Source: JACRCT01 sp049841135
Lineage (GTDB): Bacteria; Myxococcota; Myxococcia; Myxococcales; UBA5297
Assembly (NCBI GenBank): GCA_049841135.1
Contig: JASGHK010000005.1
Coordinates: 1,178,001 to 1,242,000 of the forward strand
Direction: 5' to 3'
Length of the DNA: 64,000 bases
This document shows, in pieces, positions 17,398 through 26,860 of this stretch. The first letter of the stretch is position 1; every line of letters begins with the position of its first letter. Both the position numbers and the translations under genes were made by a program. The notes beneath the pieces are model-generated. The model saw only the letters and a list, made by a program, of their open reading frames with translations, was not told the origin of the DNA and searched no databases.

Positions 17398-19827
17398 CTA
17401 CCCGCGCTTCTCCCTTCGCCGCAGCGAGAGTACCAGCGCCAGGAACGCCAGCGAGGCCTCGGCCCCCGAGCCCGCCGCGCCGCAGCCGCACCCCGTCAAC
17501 TCGGTCGTGCCGTCCCCGGCATCTCGCTTGAGCACCATGGAGCCCGCGTCGCGCCTGGACGCAGCGGCGTCGGGCGGGGCCTCCTGCGCGTCGGGGCCTT
17601 CGGCCGCGATCGCAGCATCAGTCTCCACACTGGCATCCCCGGCATCCGTCTCGACCCCGGCATCAGTCGCAACCCCGACATCCAGTCCTGCCCCACCGTC
17701 CGTCATCGCGGGCCCGGCGTCGGGCGCGCAGGTGCAGCTCCCCGCCCGGCAGATCGCATTGCCGCAGGCCGCGCTGGTGCACTCCGTCCCGTCCGCGACC
17801 GCCTCGTGACCGCAGCCCGCCGCGCTGCAGCGGTCGGTGGTGCATTCGTTCGCGTCGTCGCAGCTCACGGGCGCGCCGCCGCCGCAGTGCCCCTGCGAGC
17901 TGCAGGTTTCCGCGCTCGTGCACGGATCGCCGTCGGTGCAGGACGCGCCGGGGTTCGGCGTCGCGGCGCAGCCGGTCTGCGGGTCGCAGGTGTCGGTGGT
18001 GCAGGCATTGTCGTCGTTGCAGACGACGGCTTGCCCCGCGCCGCAGACGTGGCTCGCGTCGCAGGTGGTCTCCTCGGTGCAGGCGTCGCCGTCGTCGCAG
18101 GGCGCGCCCTCCGCGGCGAAGAGCGTGACGCAGCCGGCGACGGGGTCGCACCCCGCCTGGGCGCAGGGCTCGTCGGTGGAGCACCAGAGCGCGGTGCCAG
18201 ACAGGCAGGAGCCATGCTCGTCGCAGACCTCGGCGCCGTTGCAGACGCTCCCGTCGGAGCAGCTCGTGCCCCCCGCGACCGGCGAGTGAGCGCAGCCGGC
18301 CACGGGCGAGCAGGAGTCGATGGTGCACGGGTTCTGGTCGTCGCAGGCCGGCGCGGCAGAGGGCACGCACGCCCCCTGCCCGTCGCAGATCTCCTCGCCG
18401 TCGCAGGGGTTGGCGTCGGGGCAGGCCGCGCCCTGGGGCTTGGCGACGCACGCCCCGCCCGCGCACTGGAGGCAGGGACTCCCGCACTGCGCGTCGGCGG
18501 TGCAGGTGTGCCCCGCGTCGGCAAAGTCGTTCGTGCAGTCGTCGGTGTCCGCGGACGCCGCGTTGCGCGACAGGATCGCGTCCTTCCCCGGCGCCAGGCA
18601 GCTGCCGATCCAGGGGTACGCGCCGGTGCCGAAGACCGCGACGTCCAGGACCGTGTTCGAAGGCGAGAGCACGAGCAGCTCGTCGCCGGCGTCGTCGAGC
18701 GCCATCGTCCCCACCGTGCCGCCGGTCCAGGGCAGGAACGGCACCATGTCCGGGACGGCGCCGCTCCCGCCGGGCGGCAGCTCCGCGTCGGGCGCCGCGC
18801 CGTAGAAGGCCTGGTAGGCCGCGGCGTCGCGGGCGACGGTGAAGGACGCGCCGGGAGCGAGCGTCGCGCCAGCCGGAAAGGAGAACATTCCCTCGCTCCC
18901 ATCCGGCGTCTCCTCGTCGCCCAGCTTGTAGCCCTCGAGGGGCAAAGGCTGCGCGGTCACGTTGCGGACGGCGTACCACTCGCCCGGTCCCGCCGCGGAG
19001 GCGTTGGCCAGGAAGCGCTGGACGACGAGCGGCGCGTAGACCTCGCCCCGCGCGTCGAACCAGGCCTCGAGCCAGTACCCCACGACCTGGTCGCCGACCT
19101 CGGCCCAGGTGCTCAGGGAGGGGACCGGGGCCGGATCGCCATAGTCGGTCACGACGTCGAGGGCGTTGGAGACGTTGGAGCCGCCGATGTCGACGGTGAG
19201 GTCGTTGGCTTGCGCGCGGAAGATCGCCACCGTGAAGCGCAGCGGGGCCGCCGGCGGGCCGCCCAGCCCGAGCGTGCTCCAGGCCACGGAGATCTCCACC
19301 GATCCGTCGGCCCCCTGTGCCGCTGCGCCGGTGCCCACCGCGCTGAAGCTCGTGTCGAGGACGGTGGCCTCCGCGCCGGACCCGAACCGGGTGGCGACCA
19401 GGCGCTCCCACCGCGCGGCGCTGGCGACCTTGGTGTCGGCGAAGTTGGCGAAGTGCTCCGCCCCGCTGCCGTCGACGCGGTCCAGGTCGATGGCGACCTG
19501 GACTTGGATGGGCGCCCCGCTGAGGGCGACGCCCGCCGGCCGCCGCACGAGGAACGACAGGCTCGTGGGCGAACCCGTGACTTGGAAGCTGATGACGTCG
19601 CCGACCACCTCGGGCGCCGCGAGGTCGCTGCGCGCGTCGGAGGCGACGTCCACCCAGACGAGCTCGCCCTGTCCCTGGGCGTTGCGCTCGACGATGCCGA
19701 GGTTCGAGGCGTTCGGCGCGCGGCTGAACCACTCGCTGGGCAGGCCGTCGACCGCAACGTCATGTGCCAAGACGGCGGTGGGGCACAGGCTGAGCACCGC
19801 CACGACAAGAGCCGAGCTGCGTCGCAT
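17398..19827 (-). CDS. MYXO-CTERM surface protein with lamin-tail-like domain and Cys-rich repeats
   Basis: 809 residues. A signal peptide (ALVVAVLSLCPTAVLA) precedes a beta-rich region (about 25-230) and a lamin-tail-like domain (about 245-415: GEWYAVRNVTAQPLPLEGYK, FSFPAGATLAPG). Next come about eight disulfide-rich repeats of the form C-D-D-x-N-x-C-T-x-D-x-C (about 420-690) and an Asp/Ala-rich linker. The MYXO-CTERM tail reads GCGCGAAG, then a hydrophobic helix (SLAFLALVLSL), then RRREKRG. Such tails are processed by the myxosortase pathway and leave the protein attached to the cell surface. TTGGAG precedes the ATG at 19827. Downstream, 17234-17397 holds a small possibly former coding piece (minus strand, ending LRVQALPQE). 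Confidence 0.88.
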   Translation of the reverse strand: MRRSSALVVAVLSLCPTAVLAHDVAVDGLPSEWFSRAPNASNLGIVERNAQGQGELVWVDVASDARSDLAAPEVVGDVISFQVTGSPTSLSFLVRRPAGVALSGAPIQVQVAIDLDRVDGSGAEHFANFADTKVASAARWERLVATRFGSGAEATVLDTSFSAVGTGAAAQGADGSVEISVAWSTLGLGGPPAAPLRFTVAIFRAQANDLTVDIGGSNVSNALDVVTDYGDPAPVPSLSTWAEVGDQVVGYWLEAWFDARGEVYAPLVVQRFLANASAAGPGEWYAVRNVTAQPLPLEGYKLGDEETPDGSEGMFSFPAGATLAPGASFTVARDAAAYQAFYGAAPDAELPPGGSGAVPDMVPFLPWTGGTVGTMALDDAGDELLVLSPSNTVLDVAVFGTGAYPWIGSCLAPGKDAILSRNAASADTDDCTNDFADAGHTCTADAQCGSPCLQCAGGACVAKPQGAACPDANPCDGEEICDGQGACVPSAAPACDDQNPCTIDSCSPVAGCAHSPVAGGTSCSDGSVCNGAEVCDEHGSCLSGTALWCSTDEPCAQAGCDPVAGCVTLFAAEGAPCDDGDACTEETTCDASHVCGAGQAVVCNDDNACTTDTCDPQTGCAATPNPGASCTDGDPCTSAETCSSQGHCGGGAPVSCDDANECTTDRCSAAGCGHEAVADGTECTSAACGNAICRAGSCTCAPDAGPAMTDGGAGLDVGVATDAGVETDAGDASVETDAAIAAEGPDAQEAPPDAAASRRDAGSMVLKRDAGDGTTELTGCGCGAAGSGAEASLAFLALVLSLRRREKRG

Positions 19828-20169
19828 GGAGTTCTCCAAGATGAGCGGGGGGCGGACGGCCGGATGCTAGTGCAAGCGACGCGCGGAGCGTAGGGGCGTG
19901 CCGTGCCCGTGATGTGCCCGGCCCCAGCACAGAGGCGGCCCGACGCCTGGGGCCCGAGGCCCGAGGCCCCAGCCCCAGCCCTAGTCCGCCGGCCGCCGAC
20001 GGTCAGCCGGCGCACGCGTTCTCGCTGACGCCTCCAGTCGTCTGCTGCCGTCAGGTTCCACGCTTCTCTCTCTGATGCAGGCCTCTGGGAAGCGTCGGGA
20101 GACCTTTGCTCAACCTCGCACAGGACGCCGCCGCTTACCTCGCCTTCGCCACCGGGTCCGTGCCCGCCC

Positions 20170-20388
20170 TCATCCGAACTTGACCAGCAGGAAGACCGCA
20201 CCGCCGGCAACGAGGAAGTTGAGCCCGATGAGCAGCGCCTTCTGGGGCCCGGTGGCCACCTGCATGAACGGCCCCGGAGCGTCGAGCAGCGCGACCTCCC
20301 TGCCGCGCTTCCTCAAGATGCGTTGGGCGATGAAGCAGGAGGGGATGGTGCAGGCGAACGCCGCGGCCATGACGATCAACAGGCCCAT
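20170..20388 (-). CDS. Small two-helix membrane protein (copy 2)
   Basis: 72 residues, nearly identical to the product of 5735-5953 (only two substitutions seen: M-Q-V in place of M-A-V after GPF, and VKFG in place of VRFG at the end). Helices at about 2-22 and 50-70, with a basic loop between. The same AGAGGAG ribosome-binding site precedes the ATG. Its frame is intact although the divergent partner gene in this copy is broken, so the membrane protein may be the selected part of the block. Family not recognised. Confidence 0.72.
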   Translation of the reverse strand: MGLLIVMAAAFACTIPSCFIAQRILRKRGREVALLDAPGPFMQVATGPQKALLIGLNFLVAGGAVFLLVKFG

Positions 20389-20574
20389 CGATTCCGCTCC
20401 TCTGCCTTCGCCGCGAGGTCGTGTGCTGGCGAGCAGCCGAAGGCGCGCTTTGGGCGCGATGAGGGCACTGAAGTCGTCGGAGACGCAAGCGATCGCCGCG
20501 CGCGGATCATGGGAAGCGCTTGCGGGCTCGCGCGGGCGTGACCGAGGACGGTGCCCCCACTATCCTCACATGCG

Positions 20575-21150
20575 ATGCACGACGTCCCTGCGCCGCCACC
20601 TCGCACCGACCAGCCGGTCAGCCCCAAGCGCACTGCCCGCGGCATCAGCGGGCGCCTGCTCCTTGCGGCCGCCATCTCGGTGGCCTTGGCGGCCTGGGGC
20701 CGCACGGTGGGGGCCGACGACCCACTCTTCGCCACCACAGCCGGCTTCACGCTGCTGGGCTTGCTCGACCTGGTCGGGTACTTCGTGCGCATCCCGGCGC
20801 CGCTCGGGGTGCCGCGGACCTGGGAGGGGATCCGGCCGACCGACGACTGGGAGTGACCGCGTTTGGTGCGCTCTTGCGAGGCTCGCCGCTGCGGCATCTG
20901 AACCCGCGGGTCTATCGACAAGCGGATAGAGGCTTGCGGGAGTTGATGGAGTCGATGGAAGAGGCCGAGGCGTCCCACACCATCACTTTCGCCATCGTCG
21001 GCCTGTACTCGGCGACGGCTGCGCACCGCGGCTGGTGGCCGGCATTCGCCGCGCTGTGCGTGCTCAACCTCGTTGCGAATCTCTATCCGATTCTGCACCT
21101 GCGCCATTGCCGCGCGCGGCTGGCTGCCGTCACGGCGCGCCGCCCAGGCC
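20575..21150 (+). pseudogene. CrtO-like acyltransferase gene, copy 2, broken by 4-base deletion
   Basis: Matches 6112-6693 closely (MHDVPAPPPRTDQPVSPKRT at the start; NLVANLYPILHLRHCRARL near the end). Around 20835 a net loss of four bases relative to copy 1 shifts the frame to an immediate TGA (TDDWE then stop at 20854-20856). The remainder reads on in another frame, and the original stop is also lost (the frame runs on to 21266). Because the difference is four bases rather than one, this is more likely a real mutation than a sequencing slip. Confidence 0.75.
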
Positions 21151-21209
21151 CGATGAGCGTGGTCAGCTCGAGCTTCCAAGTGGAGATGCAGGTGGGGTGC
21201 CCGCGGGCC

Positions 21210-21420
21210 CCGATGCCTTGCTTGCTGAGACCGTCAAGGCGGAGCGCAACATCTGGGCCGACCTGATGCCCACGTCACAGGTCGGCCCGCATCGATCACA
21301 TGGGTGAAGCCCAGCGCCTCCCCGGGCTTCTTCGGCCGGCTCAAGGACCGACTCTACCAGACGTCCTGGGTCGTCTACGCAAAGCGGCCTCTCGGCGGCG
21401 CCTCGCAGGTCTTCCACTAG
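21210..21420 (+). pseudogene. Fragments of IS91-type transposases plus a scrap of the oxidase gene end
   Basis: 21210-21270 reads LLAETVKAERNIWADLM, matching the segment LTETVEEERYVRWADLM of the IS91-like transposase at 39914-41364. 21288-21315 holds the last bases of the oxidase module (TGGGTGAAGCCCAGCGCC, its W-x-S-P-M-stop end on the minus strand). 21318-21420 reads FFGRLKDRLYQTSWVVYAKR and GGASQVFHYL, a conserved piece of the Y2 transposase domain from a different IS91 lineage. No piece is functional. 21421-21666 shows nothing I can support as a gene. Confidence 0.65.
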
Positions 21421-21666
21421 CTCCTCGCGCTGTTTCTGGCGCTCTACCGACCACCTGCGGCCTCTCTCGACTGGCTGACCGGCCTCATCCTGCTCACCGA
21501 ATCGACCCGCTGCGCTGCCGGGCTGCGCTGCCGGCGCTGCGGCGCCACGATCGAGCGGCGTGGGGCCCCAGCGAGCCGCAAGCGTCAGCGCGCGGGATCC
21601 CCAGACCCGCGCAGTGACGAGGGTGGGGAGTCTCGCGCAGGTGCGGAGGCAGCGCGGAGCCCTGCT

Positions 21667-23562
21667 TCAGCTCTCCGTATCCGCCCCCGGAGCGTGCTCG
21701 GGCCCGAGCTGCTGCTCCACGCTCACCGTGTCGCCGGTGCCCTTGTCGTACACGACGGAGGCAGGCGTGAAGCGGTAGTCCGACCCGAGATCGAACGGCG
21801 GCGGGGGCAGGAAGGTGTCCCAGTACGGCTGGGTCTCGCTGCCATCCGCGCTGGTGGCGGTCAAGGTCCCTTCGGCGGCGCCCGAAAACACGAGCCCCGC
21901 CTGCGCGAGGTCGACGTCGAAGTATCCGGAGAAGACGAAGGCGTTGACCGCGCCGGGAGGGTACTGCTCGGGGCTGGGGAACCAGGTGAGCGCTGGGGTT
22001 CCGGACGCGGTCCAGGTGGTGCCCGACTCGGTATGGGATCCGGACATCGCGGCCGAGCAGCTCGAGCCTTCAACGGAGTCGAAGCGGACCCAGGCCTTGC
22101 TCGGCGGTGTTCCCGGTTCCTCGCGGTAGTCATGGACGTCGGCGCGCAGGTGGAGCGTACAGTCGACGTCCGTGGACATGCCGGGAGGGAAGTTGGAGAC
22201 GTTCCGGGTCTGGAGGTGGAAGCTTCCCCTCCACGCGGTCAGGGGCACGGCGTTGCTCATGCGCCCGTCCACCTCGACCTCCACCGCGCCGTCGAGGTCG
22301 GAGGCGTCGAGCGTGGCGACGATCTCCGACTCTCCCCAGGCCGCCGCCACCTCCGTCCCCGCGATGCGGACCTTCCCCGGCGTGGTGCCGAAGTCGCCCA
22401 GGAGCGTGAGCTTGCCGGCGGGCTCGTCGACCTCCAGCCGCTTGAGGGAGGGGCGCAGCAGCGCATCGCCCGAGAAGCTCGAGGCGGGCCGGGAGGGTCG
22501 TCTCGCCGTGGGGCCCCCCGTGGACGGTCTTCCCCTTGCGCTGCATGTCCGCGAACACCGCGCTCGCCCGGAACGGCCGCTGCCGGGGGGACTCCGGCTC
22601 GTAGGCGTTGGCCCCGAGGACGCGGTCGAAGAAGTACATCGCCACCTTCTCCGACTCGCTGGGGATGATCAGCCCGCGCCAGGAGAGCACGGCGACGCCC
22701 TCGCCTCCGGCGGCGATGGCGGCGCGCAGGTTCGTCGGCGGCGGGTCGGCGTCGCCGCCGCTGCAGGTGTCCAGGAAGACGACCGCGTTCCTGGCGAGCT
22801 TCCCTGCCCAGTAGGCCCCGAAGAAGCCGGCGGTGACGAAGTAGTACATCTTGGGGTCCTTCCCGAGGCTGCCCGCGACCACCCGGTCCGCCTCGAGATC
22901 CTCGACGCCTCGCGCGTCGCAGTCGTCGGGCCGGTCGGCCTTGCAGGAGCGGTAGGCGCGTTGGCCGGTGGAGATGACGTAGAGCTCCTTCCCCCGTCGT
23001 TGATGCTGCCGCCGTGGGCGCTGAGGTAGACGGCGGCGGCGCCCTCCACGTTGCGCAGGCTCGCGAGGCGGCCATCCCCGGTCGTGGGCGAGTAGCCGAA
23101 CCGGCTCAGCTGCGTCGGCAGGAAGGCCATGGCCTGCGGCGCCAGCCCTTCGTGGTCGAAGAGGAACGCGTTCTTGCGATCCGGAACCGTGAGGGCGGAC
23201 GACTGCTGCTGCTGTTCGGCGAAGCCGGCGGGGCCCGCCTTGGGGACGACCGCGACGAAGTACTTGCCGTCCACGAAGCGGCCCCAGACCGTGTGGTCGC
23301 CTGAGACGCCCGCCTCCGCGAACTCGGGCAGGCTCTCGATGTAGGCCTTCAGCTCGGCCGTCTCGCGCGGGAGGTCCGTCTTCGGCTGGGCCGCATGCCT
23401 GGCGGCGACGAGCTCCCCGGCGTCGAAGCGCTGCTCGGGGGTGAGCGACTTCAGCTTCGGCTTCGGGCCGTCTCCGCAGGCGGCACCGACGGTGACCAGG
23501 CAGAGGGCGACACAGCGGATCCCAAGCGACGCTCCCGCTCCTCGTGGACGACGGTTCTTCAT
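21667..23562 (-). CDS. Caspase-like (peptidase C14 type) lipoprotein with C-terminal IPT/TIG-like region, two one-base frameshifts
   Basis: About 631 residues when a missing G near 22995 and an extra C near 22494 are corrected; the two cancel and the total length is a whole number of codons. A lipoprotein signal ends VGAAC (Cys29). The caspase-like domain has YLSAHGG with His183 and VVFLDTCSGGD with Cys267, the expected His/Cys dyad after a hydrophobic strand. A C-terminal beta region (KLTLLGDFGTTPGKVRIAGT, IVATLDASDLDGAVEVEVDG) looks like an IPT/TIG domain, and a further beta-rich part ends the protein. GAGGGGG precedes the ATG at 23562. Substrate specificity is unknown; extracytoplasmic location is unusual for an orthocaspase. 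Confidence 0.72.
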
Positions 23563-23843
23563 GTTCCCCCTCGGTTCCCTCGCTCGCCGCGAGGTCGCGC
23601 CCAGCAGGCTCTGCGATGACGCAACTTGTAGCCGAAAGCGCGGGCGGAACGCCAGTCCGGCGCCACGGCGGTCCTGCTGCGGAAGCCAATCCGTTCGGGG
23701 AGCCGTGGCTTGGCTTCCCTCTGTCGTCCAACGAGAAGCAGGGGGACGGTGGCGCTCTCCAGCGCCGCCGGCACAAGGAGGGCCTGCTGCTCGGTTCGTC
23801 TCTCGTGTAGTTGGAGATGTACTTCGTGCCGTTGGCGCGCCGT

Positions 23844-24184
23844 TCATCGCTGGTTCGGCGTGTCCTTGGCCGACCCTTCGAACCAGTCCTGGATCTGCTT
23901 GGCGCCCACGGGCACGTCGATGTGCACGTCGTTGGGGACGCTCGTCTGGCCGATGTAGCCGCCCACGTTGTTGGGCACGGACAGGGTGAAGCTCTACACC
24001 AGGCCGCCATCGACCATGTACTTGAGCTCGGCGGTGAAGAGCTTGGGGCCGGAGCTGCCGCCCAGCGGCTGGGCCGGCTTCAGCCGCGAGAGGTCGGTCT
24101 GGGCGATGCGGAAGCTGACCGAGGAACCGGGCTGTGCCTGCACCGAGGTCGGCAGCGCCGTGAAGTCGACGACCGGGCCCGCGA
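23844..24184 (-). pseudogene. Truncated beta-rich protein with an in-frame stop
   Basis: Reads VDFTALPTSVQAQPGSSVSF, FTAELKYMVDGGLV, then TAG, then in the same frame SFTLSVPNNVGGYIGQTSVP, DVHIDVPVGAKQIQDWFEGS to a stop at 23844. The internal TAG at 23994-23996 would be a sense codon (CAG) after one base change. The 5' side ends abruptly at 24184-24185, where the copied module gene begins on the other strand. It is the C-terminal part of an unknown protein, probably secreted, truncated by the rearrangement. 23563-23843 shows no supported gene. Confidence 0.55.
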
Positions 24185-24525
24185 CCTTGCGACGCAGCGC
24201 GCGCTGCTCGACCGCGCCCAGAAGGAAGGCCTGGACGCCAGGGATCTGCGCTTGCTTGGGCACCCGGCTGGCGCCGCCGCGGCCGCGTCCGCCGCGCCCA
24301 CCGAGGCGCACGTGCGTGGCGAGATCGACCGCGCGCTCGACGACCTGGGCAGGATCTCGGACGAGCGCCCGGGTCTGGCCGCTGACCTGCTGGCGGTCGG
24401 GGCACCGGCCGATGCCGTGCAAGCTGACCGACGCGCTGCGCACGGTGCAGGACCAGGTCTTCTCGCTTCGCGACCTGCTCGGCGCTGAGAAGAAGGGGGC
24501 TGCCAGGCCCGGCCAGACCGCCTGA
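24185..24525 (+). pseudogene. Fragment of module gene (3' 115 codons of the 41570-42331 gene)
   Basis: Matches the C-terminal part of the full-length gene at 41570-42331 from TQRALLDRAQKEGLDARDLR through EAHVRGEIDRALDDLGRISD. A two-base loss near 24421 shifts the end of the frame. The left boundary is sharp at about 24185. The hairpin that follows the gene in other copies is deleted here. Confidence 0.8.
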
Positions 24526-24589
24526 GCATCCGGGGCCCGGCTTGAGGGCTGGCCCCTTGACAAGCTCGGGGTGGCAGAGGCCCGCATCG

Positions 24590-24888
24590 ATCACTTGGGT
24601 GAGAGCCAGCGCCGCCTCGCCACCAGCGTTCCGACCCCGCAACCACCCCCACCGCCGCCAGCGCCAGCACCTCCTCGACGGCAGCGCCACCTCATGCGCC
24701 ACGTACCCCGCGCTCCCGGGGGCCAACTGCTCCGCCTTCACCTCGGTCTCGAGCGCGCGCATCTGCTTGCCGGGCGCGACCTTGAACTCCTCGAACGAGC
24801 CAGGCTCCGCTCGGCTCTTCTCGACGAACGCCTGGAGCTTCGAATCCGCGCGGAATCGCGTCAGAGCGGTCCCGTGGTAGCTTCCCAT
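24590..24888 (-). pseudogene. Chimeric remnant: unknown gene start joined to oxidase C-terminus
   Basis: A gene start with GGAGG before ATG 24888 gives MGSYHGTALTRFRADSKLQA, later GSFEEFKVAPGKQMRALE. At about 24712 it passes without warning into GYVAHEVALPSRR, the C-terminal membrane-anchor region of the oxidase gene, then breaks down (frame loss around 24690) before the W-L-S-P end near 24590. So a roughly 58-codon gene piece of unknown origin was fused to a copied module end. 24889-25066 shows no gene. Confidence 0.6.
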
Positions 24889-25066
24889 CGGCCTCCAGTT
24901 GGTCGGTTCACAGCCCTCGAACACTCCGAATCTCCTCAACGTGGCAGTCACCCGCGCCCAGGAGAGGCTTTACGTGATTGGCAACCGCAAGCTCTGGCGA
25001 ACCGCGGGCTGCTTCGGAACACTCGACCAGCGGATGCGGCCAGCCTTCGCCTGACCCGAGGCCACG

Positions 25067-25786
25067 ATGCGTGAAGACGACGGCAGCACGACGCGAAGCC
25101 AGGAGCGGGTGTACCAGGAGTCGGCTGAGGCCTACGACGCGCTCGTTGCCGCGGAGGATGCGGATGGCCATCTCCCGCGCGCGCTGGCCGAGCTCGTGGA
25201 CGTGCATGGCAAGGACGTGGTGGACGTGGGCGCGGGCACGGGGCGCGTGACCCGCGTGGCGCTCCAGGGAGCCCGGAGCGTCTGCCTGGTGGAGCGCGCG
25301 CGGCCGATGCTCGAGCTCGCGGAGCAGCGCCTGGGGGCCCTCGGGCGGACGGGGCTGTCCTTCCACGTCGCCGATGCGAGGGCACTGCCGCTCCCCAACG
25401 CTTCCGTCGACGTCGCCGTCGCGGGCTGGGTCTTCGGCCACTTCCGCCACTGGATGCCCCAGGGCTGGCGCAACGAGGTGGACGCGGCGGTGAGCGAGAT
25501 GCGCCGGGTCCTGCGAGCGCAGGGAACGCTGCTGATCATCGAGACGCTCGGGACAGGGCACACGACCCCGCGGACCCATGAGGCGCTCGACGAGTACTTC
25601 ACCTGGCTGGAGACCCACCACGGCCTGACCCGCCGCTGGGTCCGGACCGACTATGCGTTCCCGGACGAGGTCGCTGCCGCGCGCGTGCTCGGACCCTTCT
25701 TCGGTGAGGCCTTTGCGGAGCGCGTGCGGCGCGAGCGGTGGGCCCGCGTGCCGGAGTGCACCGGGATCTGGTCGACCAAGCGGTAA
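25067..25786 (+). CDS. Class I SAM-dependent methyltransferase
   Basis: 239 residues with a complete Rossmann-type methyltransferase fold. Motif I is VVDVGAGTGRVTRVAL (about 51-66), binding S-adenosylmethionine. The acidic end of strand 2 is VCLVERARPMLELAE, VADARALPLPNASVDVAVAG covers motifs II/III, and EMRRVLRAQGTLLIIETLG is the post-strand-5 region. It belongs to the broad Methyltransf_11/25 group; the acceptor substrate is not predictable. It is intact between two rearranged module copies. No ribosome-binding site stands out; the start is the first ATG and precedes the helix QERVYQESAEAYDAL typical of these enzymes. Confidence 0.88.
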   Translation: MREDDGSTTRSQERVYQESAEAYDALVAAEDADGHLPRALAELVDVHGKDVVDVGAGTGRVTRVALQGARSVCLVERARPMLELAEQRLGALGRTGLSFHVADARALPLPNASVDVAVAGWVFGHFRHWMPQGWRNEVDAAVSEMRRVLRAQGTLLIIETLGTGHTTPRTHEALDEYFTWLETHHGLTRRWVRTDYAFPDEVAAARVLGPFFGEAFAERVRRERWARVPECTGIWSTKR

Positions 25787-25836
25787 GGTTCGGGCGCGCG
25801 CATCGAGTGTCGGCCTGGCCGCCGTCCGACCTGCGG

Positions 25837-25986
25837 ATGGAGCTGGGCGTCGACGCTGGCGCCGCTGACCGACTCTTGCTGCGCATCGGCGACAGCGAGG
25901 TGCTCAAGCCGGGCGACCTCTACGGCACGGTCCTGCGCTCGGTGCGCAAGCCCCCAGAACCACTGAAGAGTTCTGTAATTCTCGGA
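25837..25986 (+). pseudogene. Short unidentified coding remnant
   Basis: The frame reads MELGVDAGAADRLLLRIGDS then EVLKPGDLYGTVLRSVRKPP, protein-like sequence of about 45 residues that stops matching any sensible pattern at about 25987, exactly where the next module fragment starts. It appears to be a piece of a gene truncated on its right by that junction. Identity unknown. Confidence 0.3.
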
Positions 25987-25987
25987 C

Positions 25988-26133
25988 GCGTGCTCCGGTC
26001 TGGCCGCGGACCTGCTGGCGATCGGAACACCGGCCGATTCCGTGCAGAGGCTTACCGACGCGCTGCGCACGGTGCACGCGACCTGCCCGGCGCGGAGAAG
26101 AAGAAGGGGCTGCCAGGCCCAGCCAGACCGCCT
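25988..26133 (+). pseudogene. Fragment of module gene (last ~48 codons)
   Basis: Reads SGLAADLLAIGTPADSVQRL then TDALRTV, matching the C-terminus of the 41570-42331 gene, then degenerates by small deletions before the Q-x-x-x-T/P-A-stop end. Boundary with foreign sequence at about 25988. Confidence 0.75.
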
Positions 26134-26159
26134 GAGCATCCGGGGCCCGGCGCGGAACC

Positions 26160-26187
26160 GGATCCCCAACGTCAACGTAAGGGATCC
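26160..26187. terminator. Module hairpin, degenerate copy
   Basis: Same 13-bp stem, 2-base loop hairpin as at 42357-42384, here with two mismatched positions (CCCCAACGT against ACGTAAGGG). It lies between the convergent module fragments, as in the intact copy. Confidence 0.6.
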
Positions 26188-26245
26188 CGCGGGGGTCCCG
26201 GCTTGACTGGCCCCCTTGCTCGACAAGCTCGGGTGGCTGGCCCGC

Positions 26246-26602
26246 ATCGATCGCTTTGCGCTCGAGCCTGGGCAGCTCGAAGCCCGAACGCTGCGACAGA
26301 TACTCGCCGAGCGTGCGCGTCAGCTTGGTCATCTTTCGGCCCTGCGCGTCGTCCGGGAGCATCCCCGGCAACTCGTCGCGGAAGACCGCCACGCAGCTCG
26401 GCTCGAGCCCGACGATCGGCGTCCCCGCCGCCTGGTACGGCTCCATCGTCCGCAGCGTCTTCTTCAGCCGCGCCTTCGCCATGTCCAGGAAGCCGTAGTC
26501 GTAGAGCGGCCGCGCGCAGCAGACGAATTCGCGCGGCACCACCACCTCGCACCCCATGGCCTCCAGCGCCTCCACCGCCACCTTCGCTGTCTCCGCCCAG
26601 CG
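26246..26602 (-). pseudogene. Fragment of the oxidase gene (CCG-domain segment) with internal deletion
   Basis: Reads AVEALEAMGCEVVVPREFVC, ARLKKTLRTMEPYQAAGTPI, MLPDDAQGRKMTKLTRTLGE, matching about residues 770-890 of the full oxidase. It then jumps from FELPRLERKAI straight to the last few bases of the gene, about 490 bases being absent compared with the copy at 32667-33466. The upstream boundary is at about 26602. One cysteine of the family pattern C-C-G-R-P-L is replaced (C-C-A-R-P-L). Not functional. Confidence 0.75.
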
Positions 26603-26649
26603 CCGGTCACCACTCGCTGGGAGACCTCGCCAGGCGATGGCCGAGTGAG

Positions 26650-26860
26650 GACGTATCGCCGCAGCTGCGTCGCGAGGCGCGCCGTCCCGATTTGGCGGAC
26701 CTACGCAAGCTGCTGCAGCACGACTTCGCCGCGCTCCGGCTCGCGGCAGAGCCTGGGCTGAGCGTACCCGACAGTGCGACGAGCGTCAGGGAGCGACCGA
26801 ATTCGGCCCTTAAGGCCCGCCCGACGGCGTAGCCGTCCATCACCGGCAGGCGTATGCGTG
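26650..26860 (-). pseudogene. Response-regulator receiver domain remnant
   Basis: On the minus strand from 26860 the sequence reads IRLPVMDGYAVGRALRAEF then SLTLVALSGYAQ, which is the region after the phosphorylated Asp of a receiver domain through the conserved Thr/Ser strand (L-V-A-L-S-G-Y). The rest has decayed, and both ends are missing; the next gene on the plus strand starts inside it at 26854. Confidence 0.5.

Larger units (their letters stand above)
19982..21150. repeat. Segmental duplication, copy 2, with empty-looking IS630 target
   Basis: Second copy of the 5611-6693 block in the same orientation. It has about 75 extra bases (20081-20160) before the small membrane gene and a longer gap before the plus-strand gene, which carries a 4-base deletion. 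Its left edge reads CAGCCCTAGTCC with TA at 19982-19983, where copy 1 has CAGCCCTA, the IS630 element, then TAGCCC. Confidence 0.82.

Noticed and set aside
16846..19893. Plus-strand frame of about 1000 codons over the MYXO-CTERM gene
   Set aside because: Arg/Gly/Ala-rich and featureless; the minus strand gives a signal peptide, Cys-rich repeats and a sorting tail.
19921..19981. GGCCCGAGGCCCGAGGCCCC run as a functional repeat or terminator
   Set aside because: Low-complexity G/C sequence; it can fold in many ways and has no T-run. A similar low-complexity run at 60975-61045 is simply the linker of the FecR-like protein.
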